64,000 bases of DNA from UBA817 sp049889215 (GCA_049889215.1 JBMHDV010000026.1:62001-126000), one strand, 5' to 3'. Positions 26,814 to 35,962 are shown, counted from the stretch's first letter. The notes: generated by a model from the letters alone, not told the origin. A program made the numbers and translations.

Positions 26814-27947
26814 ATGGCAGTGAACTTAAGATCCATTCCTTTTCATAAAGCCTCAATTGGTGATGATGAAATTAACGAAGTTGTTGATACATTAAAATCC
26901 GGTTGGCTGACCATGGGACCAAAAACCATTGAGTTTGAAAAGCAATTTGCATTAGCTACTGGAGCTGAGTTTGCCGTGTCTATGAATTCAGCAACGGCAT
27001 GTTTACATTTGGCGTTAAAAGCCATTGGGTTAAATGCTGGAGACGAAGTAATTATCCCAACAACAACATTTGCTTCCACGGCGGAAGTCGTTACTTATTT
27101 TAATGCAACTCCAGTACTATGCGATATTAACGCTGAAGATCATAATATTGATACAAAAAAAATCGAAAAGCTAATTACAGATAAGACGAAAGTAATCATT
27201 CCAGTTCATTTTTCTGGTATTCCTTGTGACATGGATGAGATTAATAGAATTGCTAAAAAACATGATTTGAAAGTCATCGAGGACGCAGCACATTCATTTC
27301 CATCACAATATAAGGAAAAGCAAGTTGGAACATTATCTGATATTACATGTTTTTCATTTTATGCTACAAAAACCTTAGCAACAGGTGAAGGGGGCATGGC
27401 AACAACCAATAATGAGGCCTATGCTAAATCAATGAAGTGCAATCGATTGCATGGCATCAGTAAAGATGCTTGGAATCGGTACTCAGATAAAGGGAATTGG
27501 TACTATGAAGTCGTTGATAATGGCTATAAATATAACATGACCGACATAGCTGCTTCTCTTGGTCTTGTTCAATTAAAACGTGCAAATGAGTTAAATCAAA
27601 AACGTTTTGAAATTGCAAAGCGTTATAACAACGCTTTTTATGAGCATGAAGCAATCAGTATTTTGCAGCCAGAAGAACATGCCGTGAGTTCATGGCATCT
27701 CTATGTTATAAAAGTTCAAAATAGAGATGAGTTGATGGCCAAATTAAAAGAAAATGGAATTGGAACATCCTTGCATTTTATACCAATTTTTGAACATCCT
27801 TTTTATAAACATACGTATGGGTATAATTCAAAACATTATCCTGTGGCAAAACGCATGTATTCAGAATCTATATCTCTTCCCATATTTCCTGATATGACAA
27901 TGGATGAGGTTGATTACATTATAAATGCAGTGTTAGATCATGTTTAA
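26814..27947 (+). CDS. DegT-family UDP-4-keto-6-deoxysugar aminotransferase (ArnB/PseC/PglE-like)
   Basis: 377 residues: SIPFHKASIGDDEINEV at the N-terminus (the IPxxxPxIxxxE pattern of ArnB/PseC), MNSATACLHLALKAIGL (57-73), GDEVIIPTTTFASTA, VIEDAAHSFPS (154-164) and the PLP lysine K186 in YATKTLATGEGG. The WbpM-like dehydratase nearby would give a UDP-4-keto-6-deoxy-HexNAc, which this enzyme would aminate to a 4-amino sugar such as QuiNAc4N or FucNAc4N. It overlaps the next gene, the initiating transferase, by 8 nt, so its product may be the first sugar of the repeat. Confidence 0.88.
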   Translation: MAVNLRSIPFHKASIGDDEINEVVDTLKSGWLTMGPKTIEFEKQFALATGAEFAVSMNSATACLHLALKAIGLNAGDEVIIPTTTFASTAEVVTYFNATPVLCDINAEDHNIDTKKIEKLITDKTKVIIPVHFSGIPCDMDEINRIAKKHDLKVIEDAAHSFPSQYKEKQVGTLSDITCFSFYATKTLATGEGGMATTNNEAYAKSMKCNRLHGISKDAWNRYSDKGNWYYEVVDNGYKYNMTDIAASLGLVQLKRANELNQKRFEIAKRYNNAFYEHEAISILQPEEHAVSSWHLYVIKVQNRDELMAKLKENGIGTSLHFIPIFEHPFYKHTYGYNSKHYPVAKRMYSESISLPIFPDMTMDEVDYIINAVLDHV

Positions 27948-28539
27948 TATTTACCGTAATGGTGGTAAACGACTATTTGATTTTATAGCAGCGACGATAG
28001 GGGTATTATTACTTACCCCATTTTTATTTATTTTAGCCATAATAGTGAAGGGATCATCCAAAGGGCCTATAATATATAAACAAAAGAGAGTTGGCTTAGA
28101 TTTTAAGCCCTTTACGATGTATAAGTTCCGTTCAATGGTTGTAAACAATGCGGAAAAGCATCAATTGGTTACAGCCGCTGGTGATCAGCGAATAACGCCA
28201 ATTGGGAAATTTTTAAGACGTTACAAATTAGATGAATTGCCTCAATTAATAAATGTTATAAAGGGTGATATGAGTCTTGTTGGACCTCGGCCTGAGGTAA
28301 TGAAATATATTCAATATTATGAAGAAGATTATAGAACAGTGTTAAGTATTCGTCCTGGAATTACAGACAATGCCGCGATTGCTTTTAAAAATGAGGAAGA
28401 TATTCTATCCAAATATAAAGATACTGAATCTGCTTATATAAAAAAAATAATGCCAGAAAAAATAACATTGTATAAGAAATATATTAAAAAACAATCATTA
28501 TTTAATGATGTTGTTCTGATTTTAAAAACTATATTTTAA
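27940..28539 (+). CDS. Initiating phosphoglycosyltransferase, small monotopic type (PglC-like)
   Basis: A 199-residue protein with one N-terminal hydrophobic segment (about 15-37), KRVGLDFKPFTMYKFRSM (about 48-65), DELPQLINV and GDMSLVGPRPE (about 109-119), then RPGITDNAA. This is the catalytic core of the monotopic phosphoglycosyltransferases (PglC, WecP, WbaP C-terminus), without the extra membrane domain of WcaJ. It transfers a sugar-1-phosphate to undecaprenyl phosphate at the inner membrane to start the repeat unit. Convergent with wbpA, overlapping by 11 nt. Confidence 0.92.
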   Translation: MFNIYRNGGKRLFDFIAATIGVLLLTPFLFILAIIVKGSSKGPIIYKQKRVGLDFKPFTMYKFRSMVVNNAEKHQLVTAAGDQRITPIGKFLRRYKLDELPQLINVIKGDMSLVGPRPEVMKYIQYYEEDYRTVLSIRPGITDNAAIAFKNEEDILSKYKDTESAYIKKIMPEKITLYKKYIKKQSLFNDVVLILKTIF

Positions 28540-29851
28540 AAATAGACGCTTTATTTATACCCTTAGTTGCATTTCGAGTATCAATAATCAACTTGGACTG
28601 ATTTACAATTGTGTTTATATCGTAATAAGAATGATTGGTAATAATTGCAACACAATCATAATCATCGAAATTAATTGAAGCTAACTCAGTTGAATTATAA
28701 GAGGTGTCTTTTGATATAGAAATTGTAGGAATGAAATCATCATTATAAACGATGTCAGCACCAAAGCGATGAAGTTGTTTGATGACATCCAATGCAGGAG
28801 ATTCTCGAACATCATTGATGTTTGGTTTATATGCAACCCCTAAAACTAAAATTTTGGATCCATTGATGGATTTTTTTATTGAGTTTAAAGCAGCAGTAAC
28901 TTTCTTAACAACATAACTTGGCATGCTCGTGTTAATTTGTTCAGCAAGGCCAACAAACCGTGCGTCATAATTCAAAGATTTCATTTTCCATGATAGGTAA
29001 CTTGGATCAATAGGGATACAATGCCCACCTAAGCCTGGCCCAGGATAAAATGGCATAAAGCCGAACGGCTTTGTTGCAGCTGCATCAATGACTTCCCAAA
29101 CATCAACATTAAGTTTATTAGAAATTAATGCCATTTCGTTGGCCATTGCAATATTAACCGATCGAAATGTATTTTCGTATAATTTAACAAGTTCAGCTGC
29201 GCGAGGCGAGGAAACGGGTACAGTAGAATCAATCGCATGAGCATAAGTTTCACAGGCCAATGTAGTGCAAAGTGGCGTAACCCCACCAACAACTTTTGGG
29301 GTATTCTTTGTTGTGTAGGTTAGATTCCCGGGGTCAACACGTTCAGGGGAAAATGCTAAGAAAATTGATTTCCCTATAGAGAACCCTTTTGATTCAAAAA
29401 TCGGTTGCAACAACTCTTCAGTTGTTCCTGGATATGTTGTGCTTTCTAGGATAATGAGTTGCCCATCTCGAATATGGTCTGCGATCGAATTAACTGCAGC
29501 AACGACATAGCTCATGTCTGGGTCTTTAGTTTTACGTAATGGGGTTGGTACACAAATGCTAATGGCATCAGCGTTTATTAATTCAGAGAAATCGGTAGTT
29601 GCAGTGAATTTGCCAGATAAATTACATTTTTCAATATCCTCATTTGAAATATCATGAATATAAGATTTCCCATTTTGTAACATGTCAATTTTTTCATCAG
29701 AAATGTCAAAGCCAATAACTTTAATATTGTTATTGATAAACTCATGGACGAGTGGTAATCCAACATACCCTAGTCCGACCACACCAAGTGTGAACTCTTT
29801 TGATCGTATCTTGTTTTTTAAATCATTAAAGTGGTCTGTTTTTACTGTCAT
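28529..29851 (-). CDS. wbpA: UDP-GlcNAc 6-dehydrogenase, WbpA-like
   Basis: 440 residues: VVGLGYVGLPLVHEF (NAD site), STTYPGTTEELLQP near residue 145, FSPERVDPGN, KLYENTFRSVNIA and the catalytic Cys in GLGGHCIPIDPSY near 260. The GHC form and SPERVDPGN mark the WbpA/WecC/TviB branch rather than Ugd. It oxidises UDP-GlcNAc to UDP-GlcNAcA, the substrate for the dehydrogenase-acetyltransferase fusion and WbpE about 7 kb away. Its promoter is back to back with that of the NUDIX gene. Confidence 0.92.
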   Translation of the reverse strand: MTVKTDHFNDLKNKIRSKEFTLGVVGLGYVGLPLVHEFINNNIKVIGFDISDEKIDMLQNGKSYIHDISNEDIEKCNLSGKFTATTDFSELINADAISICVPTPLRKTKDPDMSYVVAAVNSIADHIRDGQLIILESTTYPGTTEELLQPIFESKGFSIGKSIFLAFSPERVDPGNLTYTTKNTPKVVGGVTPLCTTLACETYAHAIDSTVPVSSPRAAELVKLYENTFRSVNIAMANEMALISNKLNVDVWEVIDAAATKPFGFMPFYPGPGLGGHCIPIDPSYLSWKMKSLNYDARFVGLAEQINTSMPSYVVKKVTAALNSIKKSINGSKILVLGVAYKPNINDVRESPALDVIKQLHRFGADIVYNDDFIPTISISKDTSYNSTELASINFDDYDCVAIITNHSYYDINTIVNQSKLIIDTRNATKGINKASIFKI

Positions 29852-29857
29852 TTTAAA

Positions 29858-29886
29858 ATTATACGTTACTTTTTTACGCTTGAAAA
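29858..29886 (-). promoter_or_regulatory. wbpA promoter with leaderless spacing
   Basis: On the minus strand TTTTCA (29881-29886) and TATAAT (29858-29863) are 17 nt apart, and the -10 ends 6 nt before the wbpA ATG. Confidence 0.6.
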
Positions 29887-29909
29887 TACATATGGTAAAG
29901 CAGTTAAAG

Positions 29910-29915
29910 TATAAT
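29910..29915 (+). promoter_or_regulatory. -10 box TATAAT before the NUDIX gene
   Basis: TATAAT ends 6 nt before the ATG at 29922. This box favours that start over an in-frame ATG at 29892, which lies upstream of the box. No convincing -35 was found. Confidence 0.55.
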
Positions 29916-29921
29916 AAAAAT

Positions 29922-30455
29922 ATGGAAGAAAAGACGGTATCATCAAAACTGATTTATAATGGTAAAAAACTTCGATTAAGGGTGGATCAAGTTGAGGCAT
30001 CATTTGGCAAAAGTGAGAGAGAAATTATTGAGCATCCTCCAGCTGTCACAATTTTACCATTTGATTCAGCTGATTCTATTTATTTGATTCATCAGTATCG
30101 TAAGGCCATTGACCAAATTATTATTGAAGCTCCAGCCGGCTGCATTGAACCAAATGAAGATCCTTACGACGCGGCCATTCGCGAACTAAAAGAAGAAACA
30201 GGGTTTACATCGAACAAGCTTATAAAGGTTGCAGAAATGTTTATGGCACCGGGTTTTTGCAACGAGTTTATGACACTCTTTTTAGCCACTGATTTAACCT
30301 CTGGAAAAACCAGCTTTGATTTTGATGAGTCCATGGAATTAAAATCCTATTCACTTAAAGATTTAAAGCAGATGATACGATCATATGAAATTAAGGATGC
30401 AAAAACAATTGCGTCCATTGGGTTTTTAAGTAATTATTTAACGGATGAGCTTTGA
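29922..30455 (+). CDS. NUDIX hydrolase, ADP-ribose pyrophosphatase-like
   Basis: 177 residues. The complete Nudix box runs from G in AGCIEPNEDPYDAAIRELKE to EETGF (about residues 69-91), and APGFCNEFMTLFLA downstream resembles the ADP-ribose pyrophosphatase branch (NudF/YqkG), which often has SPG(F/Y)xxExxxxFLA. It would hydrolyse ADP-ribose or ADP-sugars. The start at 29922 is set by the -10 box just upstream. It overlaps the recombinase gene by 11 nt and heads an operon of four genes. Confidence 0.88.
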   Translation: MEEKTVSSKLIYNGKKLRLRVDQVEASFGKSEREIIEHPPAVTILPFDSADSIYLIHQYRKAIDQIIIEAPAGCIEPNEDPYDAAIRELKEETGFTSNKLIKVAEMFMAPGFCNEFMTLFLATDLTSGKTSFDFDESMELKSYSLKDLKQMIRSYEIKDAKTIASIGFLSNYLTDEL

Positions 30456-31281
30456 AACATACTTGGCAATTGAGTGCCATTTATCAACATTAACGATTCA
30501 AGCCTATAAAAGTGATATCGAGCATTTTTATTCAATAACCAATGTTAAGTATCCTCAAAAGCAGCACATTACATTATTTTTAAACCAACTTAATAATGAG
30601 CAGTTTACAAAAAGTTCCATTGCACGAAAAATGTCTGCACTTCGTTTGTATTTAACCTACTTATCAGTTAAAAAAAATAAAGATGTTCCGGATGTAAAAG
30701 ATATGTTTACAAGTAACCTAGCACTAAAATTACCCAAGTTAATTGCAAAGGCAGATTTAGAGAAAGTGTTAAGTTATTCATTTAAAACCACAAAGAATTC
30801 AAAGAGAAATGATTTGATTGTCGCCTTACTGTATTACTGTGGATGTCGTGTATCTGAGGTTGCTAATCTAAAGCGAAAATGTGTATTTAATGAACATATT
30901 ATTATTACGGGAAAAGGCAATAAACAGCGGCTTATTCCAATAGCAGAAGTGGTTAAGCAAAAGTTGAAGGCTTACCTCACAAGTCAAGAATTTGAACAGG
31001 GGGCAGATTATTTATTCATGGGCGCAAAAAATAACCCCATCACAAGACAAACAATATCAAACATTTTATCTGATTTAAAAAAAGCATGCGGAATTAAAGG
31101 GCGGTTATCGCCGCATACAATGCGGCACATGTTTGCTAGTTTCTTACTAGAGCAAGGAATGGACATTCGCGAGGTTCAGTTGTTATTGGGGCATGCATCA
31201 ATAAAAACAACTGAAATATATACTCATCTTGATAAAACTAAATTAAAGCGTACATTTATTAAATATCATCCGTTATCATAA
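30445..31281 (+). CDS. xerD: XerC/XerD-type tyrosine recombinase
   Basis: All catalytic residues are present: R135 (CRVSE), K157 (GKGNKQR), H224 and R227 (LSPHTMRH), H250 (LLGHASIKTT) and nucleophile Y259 (EIYTH). An N-terminal SAM-like core-binding domain covers about residues 1-90. The length of 278 is slightly below the usual 295-300. Embedded in a housekeeping operon and not beside phage genes, it probably resolves chromosome dimers at dif; which of XerC or XerD it is cannot be decided. XerD/CodV genes often sit beside NUDIX genes in Firmicutes. Confidence 0.88.
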   Translation: MSFETYLAIECHLSTLTIQAYKSDIEHFYSITNVKYPQKQHITLFLNQLNNEQFTKSSIARKMSALRLYLTYLSVKKNKDVPDVKDMFTSNLALKLPKLIAKADLEKVLSYSFKTTKNSKRNDLIVALLYYCGCRVSEVANLKRKCVFNEHIIITGKGNKQRLIPIAEVVKQKLKAYLTSQEFEQGADYLFMGAKNNPITRQTISNILSDLKKACGIKGRLSPHTMRHMFASFLLEQGMDIREVQLLLGHASIKTTEIYTHLDKTKLKRTFIKYHPLS

Positions 31282-31285
31282 AACT

Positions 31286-31999
31286 ATGCAATGGCTAAAT
31301 CAACGTAAATACGCTCGGTATTCCTTAGTCGAATGGGGAATTATCGCTATTTTTGCCTATTTCTTTTTAGTGCTTGAGCGCCAAATGCTAGCAAATCTAA
31401 TCATTCTAATTGTTTCCGTTGTTATTCATGAGCTTGCCCATGGTCTTGCTGCATTTTGGTGCGGGGACTCTACTGCCAAATATCAAGGTCGACTAACACT
31501 AAATCCAATCCCACACATTGACCCTATTGGTAGTGTCATATTACCACTCATGCTAACACTAAGTGGAAGCCCTTTTCTATTTGGCTGGGCCAAACCTGTA
31601 CCTGTAAACGTTCAAAATCTTAATCATCCAATGAATGACATGGTGAAGGTTGCAATTGCAGGTCCATTATCCAATCTCTCCTTGGCTGTACTATTTAGTC
31701 AATTCATAAAGTTTCATGTGATTGTTGCACCAAATTTAATTCTTCAAGTACCTTGGTTAATTGATGTATTGAAGTATGGTGTGGTTATTAACATTGTATT
31801 AGCTGTTTTCAACATGATTCCGATACCTCCAATGGATGGGTCTCGGGTGTTATATCGCTTACTACCCTATGCGGGAAGATCATTGATGGATCGGATAGAG
31901 CCCTACGGTATGTGGATTATTATATTTTTGGCATTTTTTGGCATATTTGATGTTATTCTCAGGCTAGTCAGTATTCCATTAATTCAATTGATTTTATGA
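31286..31999 (+). CDS. Site-2 protease family (M50) membrane metalloprotease
   Basis: Several membrane helices with HELAH at residues 48-52 (zinc ligands and catalytic Glu in the second helix) and NMIPIPPMDGSRVL near 175, the third zinc ligand motif (NxxPxPxxDG) of the S2P family. The short form of 237 residues without PDZ or CBS domains resembles YwhC-type proteases. Substrate unknown; such enzymes cut membrane proteins inside the bilayer. The gene starts 4 nt after xerD and overlaps the next by 4 nt (ATGA). Confidence 0.9.
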   Translation: MQWLNQRKYARYSLVEWGIIAIFAYFFLVLERQMLANLIILIVSVVIHELAHGLAAFWCGDSTAKYQGRLTLNPIPHIDPIGSVILPLMLTLSGSPFLFGWAKPVPVNVQNLNHPMNDMVKVAIAGPLSNLSLAVLFSQFIKFHVIVAPNLILQVPWLIDVLKYGVVINIVLAVFNMIPIPPMDGSRVLYRLLPYAGRSLMDRIEPYGMWIIIFLAFFGIFDVILRLVSIPLIQLIL

Positions 32000-32460
32000 A
32001 GTATATTGTGGATGCCTATAATGTGATTGGGCAGTTGGACGACATTCAATTAAATGATCCAGATAAGGTGAATAAGTTTTTAGGTTGGATTCAACGGAAT
32101 ATTAAAGCCGGTATGCACATCACCGGCGTTTTCGATGGCCAAAATGAGCTTGTAGGGTTTCCAATGACAGAAAAAAGGCCCGGAATCACAATTGTTCACA
32201 CATCGGGTCAACAATCTGCAGATGATTACATTAAAGGTAAAATTTCTCGCCTAACAGATGCATCAAACACAATCGTGGTAACATCAGATCGGGACATATT
32301 GCATCACGCTAAGAAACATCGAGTAAAAACATTAACATCCCCACTATTTATTCAATTAATGCATCAAACACCGCCGCAAAAACATAGTAAAAAAAGTCCA
32401 AGAATTACTGATCAACATGTTGATTATTGGTTAAATGAGTTTGGTGAAATTAACGATTAG
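31996..32460 (+). CDS. NYN-domain (YacP-like) putative ribonuclease
   Basis: 154 residues with VDAYNVIG (residues 5-12), ITGVFDGQNE near 42 and QSADDYIKGKI near 73: the acidic clusters of PIN-like NYN nucleases such as YacP/Rae1, which cleaves ribosome-associated mRNA in Bacillus. The TSDRDI segment near 99 completes the acidic site. Co-translated with the S2P gene. It ends in a 4-nt convergent overlap with the YHYH gene. Confidence 0.82.
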   Translation: MKYIVDAYNVIGQLDDIQLNDPDKVNKFLGWIQRNIKAGMHITGVFDGQNELVGFPMTEKRPGITIVHTSGQQSADDYIKGKISRLTDASNTIVVTSDRDILHHAKKHRVKTLTSPLFIQLMHQTPPQKHSKKSPRITDQHVDYWLNEFGEIND

Positions 32461-33419
32461 TTTTTTCTAAAGCTTTGATCTGGTGTTCCTTTAAAGCAGT
32501 TAAGAACCCAGGGATAACTATCAGTTACATAATATCCATAAATATCATTGCGTGTCATGCCATTGCACTCATCCAAATCACAAGTGCCAGCAATTTGCGC
32601 TGCTTGATTATATTCATAATCTTGGATGTAGGTGCCATCATAAGTTCCACCTGGATTAAACTGCGCACCCGCAACCTGGTTAGGTAAAGCAACTCGAGCG
32701 CCTGACTTTAACTCATAGCAGGATTTTACTTTTCTGATGCTTCCATTATCAGAAATATAGGGGCCATATATTGGAAACCCATCTGCTGCAAAACCAATAA
32801 GTGGCGATTCTTTTTTTCCGGAGGTATCATACATGGCTTTTGGGTCCCCATGGTAGTGGTATGCCCCATTGGGTTGTGCGTGAGCATTATGAGTGTCTGT
32901 TCCAAAGTTATTTCCTGAGTACATTGGGTCAAACCTCCAGTATTCATCAACACCCTTATCAGCACCACACCCCTTCTTTTCGTCAGAAACACCTTTGCAA
33001 GCAGCTGCAATTAGATCAAGTTTAGCTCCATTTAAAAATATAGCATTATCATATTGAATTGAAAGGTCCGTTATTGACTCAGCAACACTGGGCATTGATG
33101 TTATAGAGTAAGTTGATTCAACATAGTCAACATCATTTGCAAATTTTGTTGGGCCGTCATTAAAATTGTGGTTTGGAATTGAGTTAGACGAAAATTGACA
33201 TTTCTCATTATCTATTGTGATAGAAACAGAGCCAGAAAAAAATGAAGAATTGCCAATATCTTGAACATTTGAGTTGAACTGATTAACGTAGTCATTACAA
33301 TTTGCATTCCGACTTAAAAATATGGCATCTGTTATGTCCGTAATCACCTGAGTACTAGAGTTATCTTCGCTTGTACATGATAAAATCAACATGGTGACTA
33401 AAAATAATATATATTTCAT
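32457..33419 (-). CDS. YHYH-domain lipoprotein
   Basis: The first 15 residues form a lipoprotein signal (MLILSC lipobox). GAYHYHG near residue 187 gives the YHYH motif, followed by LIGFAADGFPIYGPY, both typical of the YHYH domain (PF14240) in secreted bacterial proteins of unknown function. Several Cys pairs (ACKG, GCG, SCY, TCDLDEC, NC) suggest disulfides outside the cytoplasm. A TATTTT box lies 6 nt before the ATG. Biochemical role unknown. Confidence 0.85.
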   Translation of the reverse strand: MKYILFLVTMLILSCTSEDNSSTQVITDITDAIFLSRNANCNDYVNQFNSNVQDIGNSSFFSGSVSITIDNEKCQFSSNSIPNHNFNDGPTKFANDVDYVESTYSITSMPSVAESITDLSIQYDNAIFLNGAKLDLIAAACKGVSDEKKGCGADKGVDEYWRFDPMYSGNNFGTDTHNAHAQPNGAYHYHGDPKAMYDTSGKKESPLIGFAADGFPIYGPYISDNGSIRKVKSCYELKSGARVALPNQVAGAQFNPGGTYDGTYIQDYEYNQAAQIAGTCDLDECNGMTRNDIYGYYVTDSYPWVLNCFKGTPDQSFRKN

Positions 33420-33450
33420 GTATTTAAAATAAACTAAGCTTTAACATGAT

Positions 33451-33672
33451 TCAAATAATGATAGACACCAAAGAGTTTAAAAATTCAGTTTCTTCAAAGT
33501 CTTGAATTGATGGTAGCTCTCTTTTTTTACGGTTTTGATTATTTGTGTTAGAGGATGGGACCGATTTTTGTATTGGTTTACATTGTGGTTTTATTAAAAC
33601 CGGATTTAAATAGGGTGAATGTGTTTCAGTCAGTTGATTAAATGTGAAATATGACAATAATTGTGGTTTCAT
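33451..33672 (-). CDS. Small hypothetical protein (doubtful)
   Basis: A 73-residue frame with a proline- and lysine-rich middle and no recognisable domain or signal peptide. It fits between the YHYH gene and the asparaginase gene on the same strand and fills an otherwise empty stretch, but nothing except the open frame and a GATAAT 9 nt upstream supports it. It could be a chance frame. Confidence 0.3.
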   Translation of the reverse strand: MKPQLLSYFTFNQLTETHSPYLNPVLIKPQCKPIQKSVPSSNTNNQNRKKRELPSIQDFEETEFLNSLVSIII

Positions 33673-33706
33673 ACCACTTCAATTATCGATTAAAATAATG
33701 ATTGAT

Positions 33707-34750
33707 TTAATAGGTGTCAAAATAATCCTGTATCATGGACTTGTTTTTTGTTTTAGCTAAGGAAACCATTAACAAAATACGAGCTTGTTGTGGGGATAAA
33801 TTATCTGCTGTGATAAAGCCAAGTTTTTTATCATTGACTTCTGTAGAGGGAATAATTACACCCGCACCTGTTCGACTTGATTTTACAACTTGAATAGCTT
33901 TATTTTTATTATCACTTAAAACAGATACGACTTTATCGCTGATATTACCATTGCCAACACCCGCAACTACAACCCCAGCAGATTGGTCTAGTATGGCTTG
34001 CACTACTTTTGAAGAAACCCCAGTATTAGAATAAATGATAGACACATTTGGCAGTTTTGAGATTGAATTTATATTAAATTCTGATTGATACGTATGTTTT
34101 CTTACTGATGAGTGGTAAAAATACGGTTTTTTATTAAATACATAGCCTAAAAATCCAGTATCATTTGTGCTTAAACTAAAGGTGCCATTGGTACTAATCT
34201 TTTTCATTCCTCTAGCACCAATGATTTTACTATTGCTAACAATTAAGACTCCTTTAGAAGTTGCCATATCACTTGCAGCAACAACAACAGATTCAAATAA
34301 GTTAATGTGGGCATCCGAACCAATATGATTAGATGATCGAGTAGCACCTGTTACAATAATTGGCTTTTTTGTATTGATAACTAAATTTAAAAAGTAGGCA
34401 GTTTCTTCTAGAGTATCTGTACCGTGTGTAACGATAACAGCATCAGTTTTTGAGTCATCGACATATTTTTGAACAGTTTTGGCAATGGTGAGTAATCCTT
34501 CACTAGTCATATTCTGAGATTTTACGTTCATTATTTGGTCCGACGAAATATTTGCAATTTTACGAATATCTGGAACCAATTGAATTAATGCATCAATGGT
34601 TAAAAACCCATCTGAAAACGCACTATCAGATGCACTAATTTGACGACTTGAAATCCCTCCACCAGTTGCGATTAATTGAATATTCTTTTTAGCAAATGTG
34701 GTCATAGGTAACGATATTAATAAAATAATAATTGTAACTAAAATATTCAT
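33707..34750 (-). CDS. Secreted type II L-asparaginase-like protein lacking the catalytic N-terminal Thr
   Basis: 347 residues with a cleavable signal peptide (about 1-20, ending TTFA-KK). The family pattern is clear: IVTHGTDTLEETAYFL near residue 109 with the second Thr-Asp pair, TGATRSSNHIGSDAHINL, and K in ARGMKK. The first active-site loop reads ATGGGISS (28-35), with Gly32 where type II asparaginases have the nucleophile Thr of ATGGTI. The codon is GGG. The enzyme may be inactive or altered. It lies 40 bp downstream of hemA on the same strand. Confidence 0.85.
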   Translation of the reverse strand: MNILVTIIILLISLPMTTFAKKNIQLIATGGGISSRQISASDSAFSDGFLTIDALIQLVPDIRKIANISSDQIMNVKSQNMTSEGLLTIAKTVQKYVDDSKTDAVIVTHGTDTLEETAYFLNLVINTKKPIIVTGATRSSNHIGSDAHINLFESVVVAASDMATSKGVLIVSNSKIIGARGMKKISTNGTFSLSTNDTGFLGYVFNKKPYFYHSSVRKHTYQSEFNINSISKLPNVSIIYSNTGVSSKVVQAILDQSAGVVVAGVGNGNISDKVVSVLSDNKNKAIQVVKSSRTGAGVIIPSTEVNDKKLGFITADNLSPQQARILLMVSLAKTKNKSMIQDYFDTY

Positions 34751-34790
34751 AAAATTATCGTATCAAGTTAACTAGGAAATAGCGAATGAT

Positions 34791-35861
34791 TTAAGCATGT
34801 CCAACTCGATCAAGAGTTGAATAGTCTCGAAAATGAATCCATTCAATAGATTCATCCCGATAGGATAACCAGTCGTTTAATTCTGATATTGCTACTCGAA
34901 TACATGACTCAACATGTGGAATAACAGCAGTTCGTTGTTGAATTGTTTGATTTGCAACAGATTCAAGGGCGTCAACAGTAATAACATTTAAATGTTCAAC
35001 ATCTTCACATGATGCGTCAATTGTTCGAGGAAGTCCCACATCTACAAGTATTTTTGTTGTAGGGTTGTGAATAAAATCAACACTCGAAAAAAACTTCGTT
35101 TGCGAATAAATACCAACATAAATTGTATGGAACTTATGTATATTTTGTTTTATTGATGCGTATGGAATGACTGAAACATTGTCGTAAATATCTGCCAATG
35201 CTTCAGCCTTACTTCTTGTTCGATTTGCAATACAAATTTGCTGATGTCCAATGGCATTTAATTTTGCTAGAGCACGTTGAATCATGACGCCAGCACCAAT
35301 TAATAACATTGGTTTTTCACAAAATTGTGGGTCAATCCCTTTGATGGCTTCAATTGCGATTGAACTGATCGAATGTGCACCTTTCGATATTTGCGTTACA
35401 CTACGAACTTCTTTTCCTGTAGCAATTAATAGTTGAAAAAATTTATTTAAATAAGGCCCAGTGGCACCGAACTCCATACAAGTCCCATAATTTTGTTTTA
35501 TTTGAGTTAGAATTTCATTTTCACCTAATACCATGGACTTTAAGCCACATACCACTTTAAATAAGTGCCAAATACCATCCATTTCCTTATAAATATGACC
35601 GTGACGGTATAATATTGATTCTGCAATATTTGTTTTTTCTTTTATTTGATTATAAAGAACAGAAATCGCTTTTTCTGAATCTGGTGAAATAAATATGAAC
35701 TCTGTTCTGTTGCATGTTGAAACAATAACAAATTCTTTAAAAAACATCGTTCCAATTGTAGTCGATAAGTAAGCGGTTATATCATCTTTATTGCAAGAAA
35801 GTCGCTCAAGAAGATCAATTGGAGTATTCGTAAAATTAAAGCTTACTACTGTAACATTCAC
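34791..35861 (-). CDS. hemA: Glutamyl-tRNA reductase
   Basis: The catalytic cysteine is C50 in VSTCNRTE, as in all HemA proteins; SMVLGENEILTQIK near 109-122 and SKGAHSISSIAIEAI follow, then the NADPH site LLIGAGVMIQRA near 186. It reduces glutamyl-tRNA to glutamate-1-semialdehyde, the first step of C5 haem synthesis. At 356 residues it is shorter than the usual 400-450, with a reduced C-terminal dimerisation domain. The start is GTG, set by a -10 box 6 nt upstream. Confidence 0.93.
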   Translation of the reverse strand: MNVTVVSFNFTNTPIDLLERLSCNKDDITAYLSTTIGTMFFKEFVIVSTCNRTEFIFISPDSEKAISVLYNQIKEKTNIAESILYRHGHIYKEMDGIWHLFKVVCGLKSMVLGENEILTQIKQNYGTCMEFGATGPYLNKFFQLLIATGKEVRSVTQISKGAHSISSIAIEAIKGIDPQFCEKPMLLIGAGVMIQRALAKLNAIGHQQICIANRTRSKAEALADIYDNVSVIPYASIKQNIHKFHTIYVGIYSQTKFFSSVDFIHNPTTKILVDVGLPRTIDASCEDVEHLNVITVDALESVANQTIQQRTAVIPHVESCIRVAISELNDWLSYRDESIEWIHFRDYSTLDRVGHA

Positions 35862-35867
35862 ATAGAT

Positions 35868-35896
35868 ATTTTATTCGATTTTAGCAAACTGGGCAA
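35868..35896 (-). promoter_or_regulatory. hemA promoter with leaderless spacing
   Basis: On the minus strand TTGCCC (35891-35896) and TAAAAT (35868-35873) are 17 nt apart; the -10 ends 6 nt before the GTG start. Confidence 0.6.
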
Positions 35897-35962
35897 CCAA
35901 TTCCATAATTGGTAAAAGAGGCAAATACTTTGCCTACTGACTTTACTTGTGATTTGAAGAAA

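Noticed and set aside
29682..29921. Longer N-terminus for the NUDIX protein
   Set aside because: It is antisense to wbpA and lies upstream of the TATAAT box; the NUDIX fold begins at 29922.
30445..31281. Phage or integron integrase
   Set aside because: The gene is embedded in a housekeeping operon with no attachment sites or phage genes, which suits a chromosomal XerC/D.
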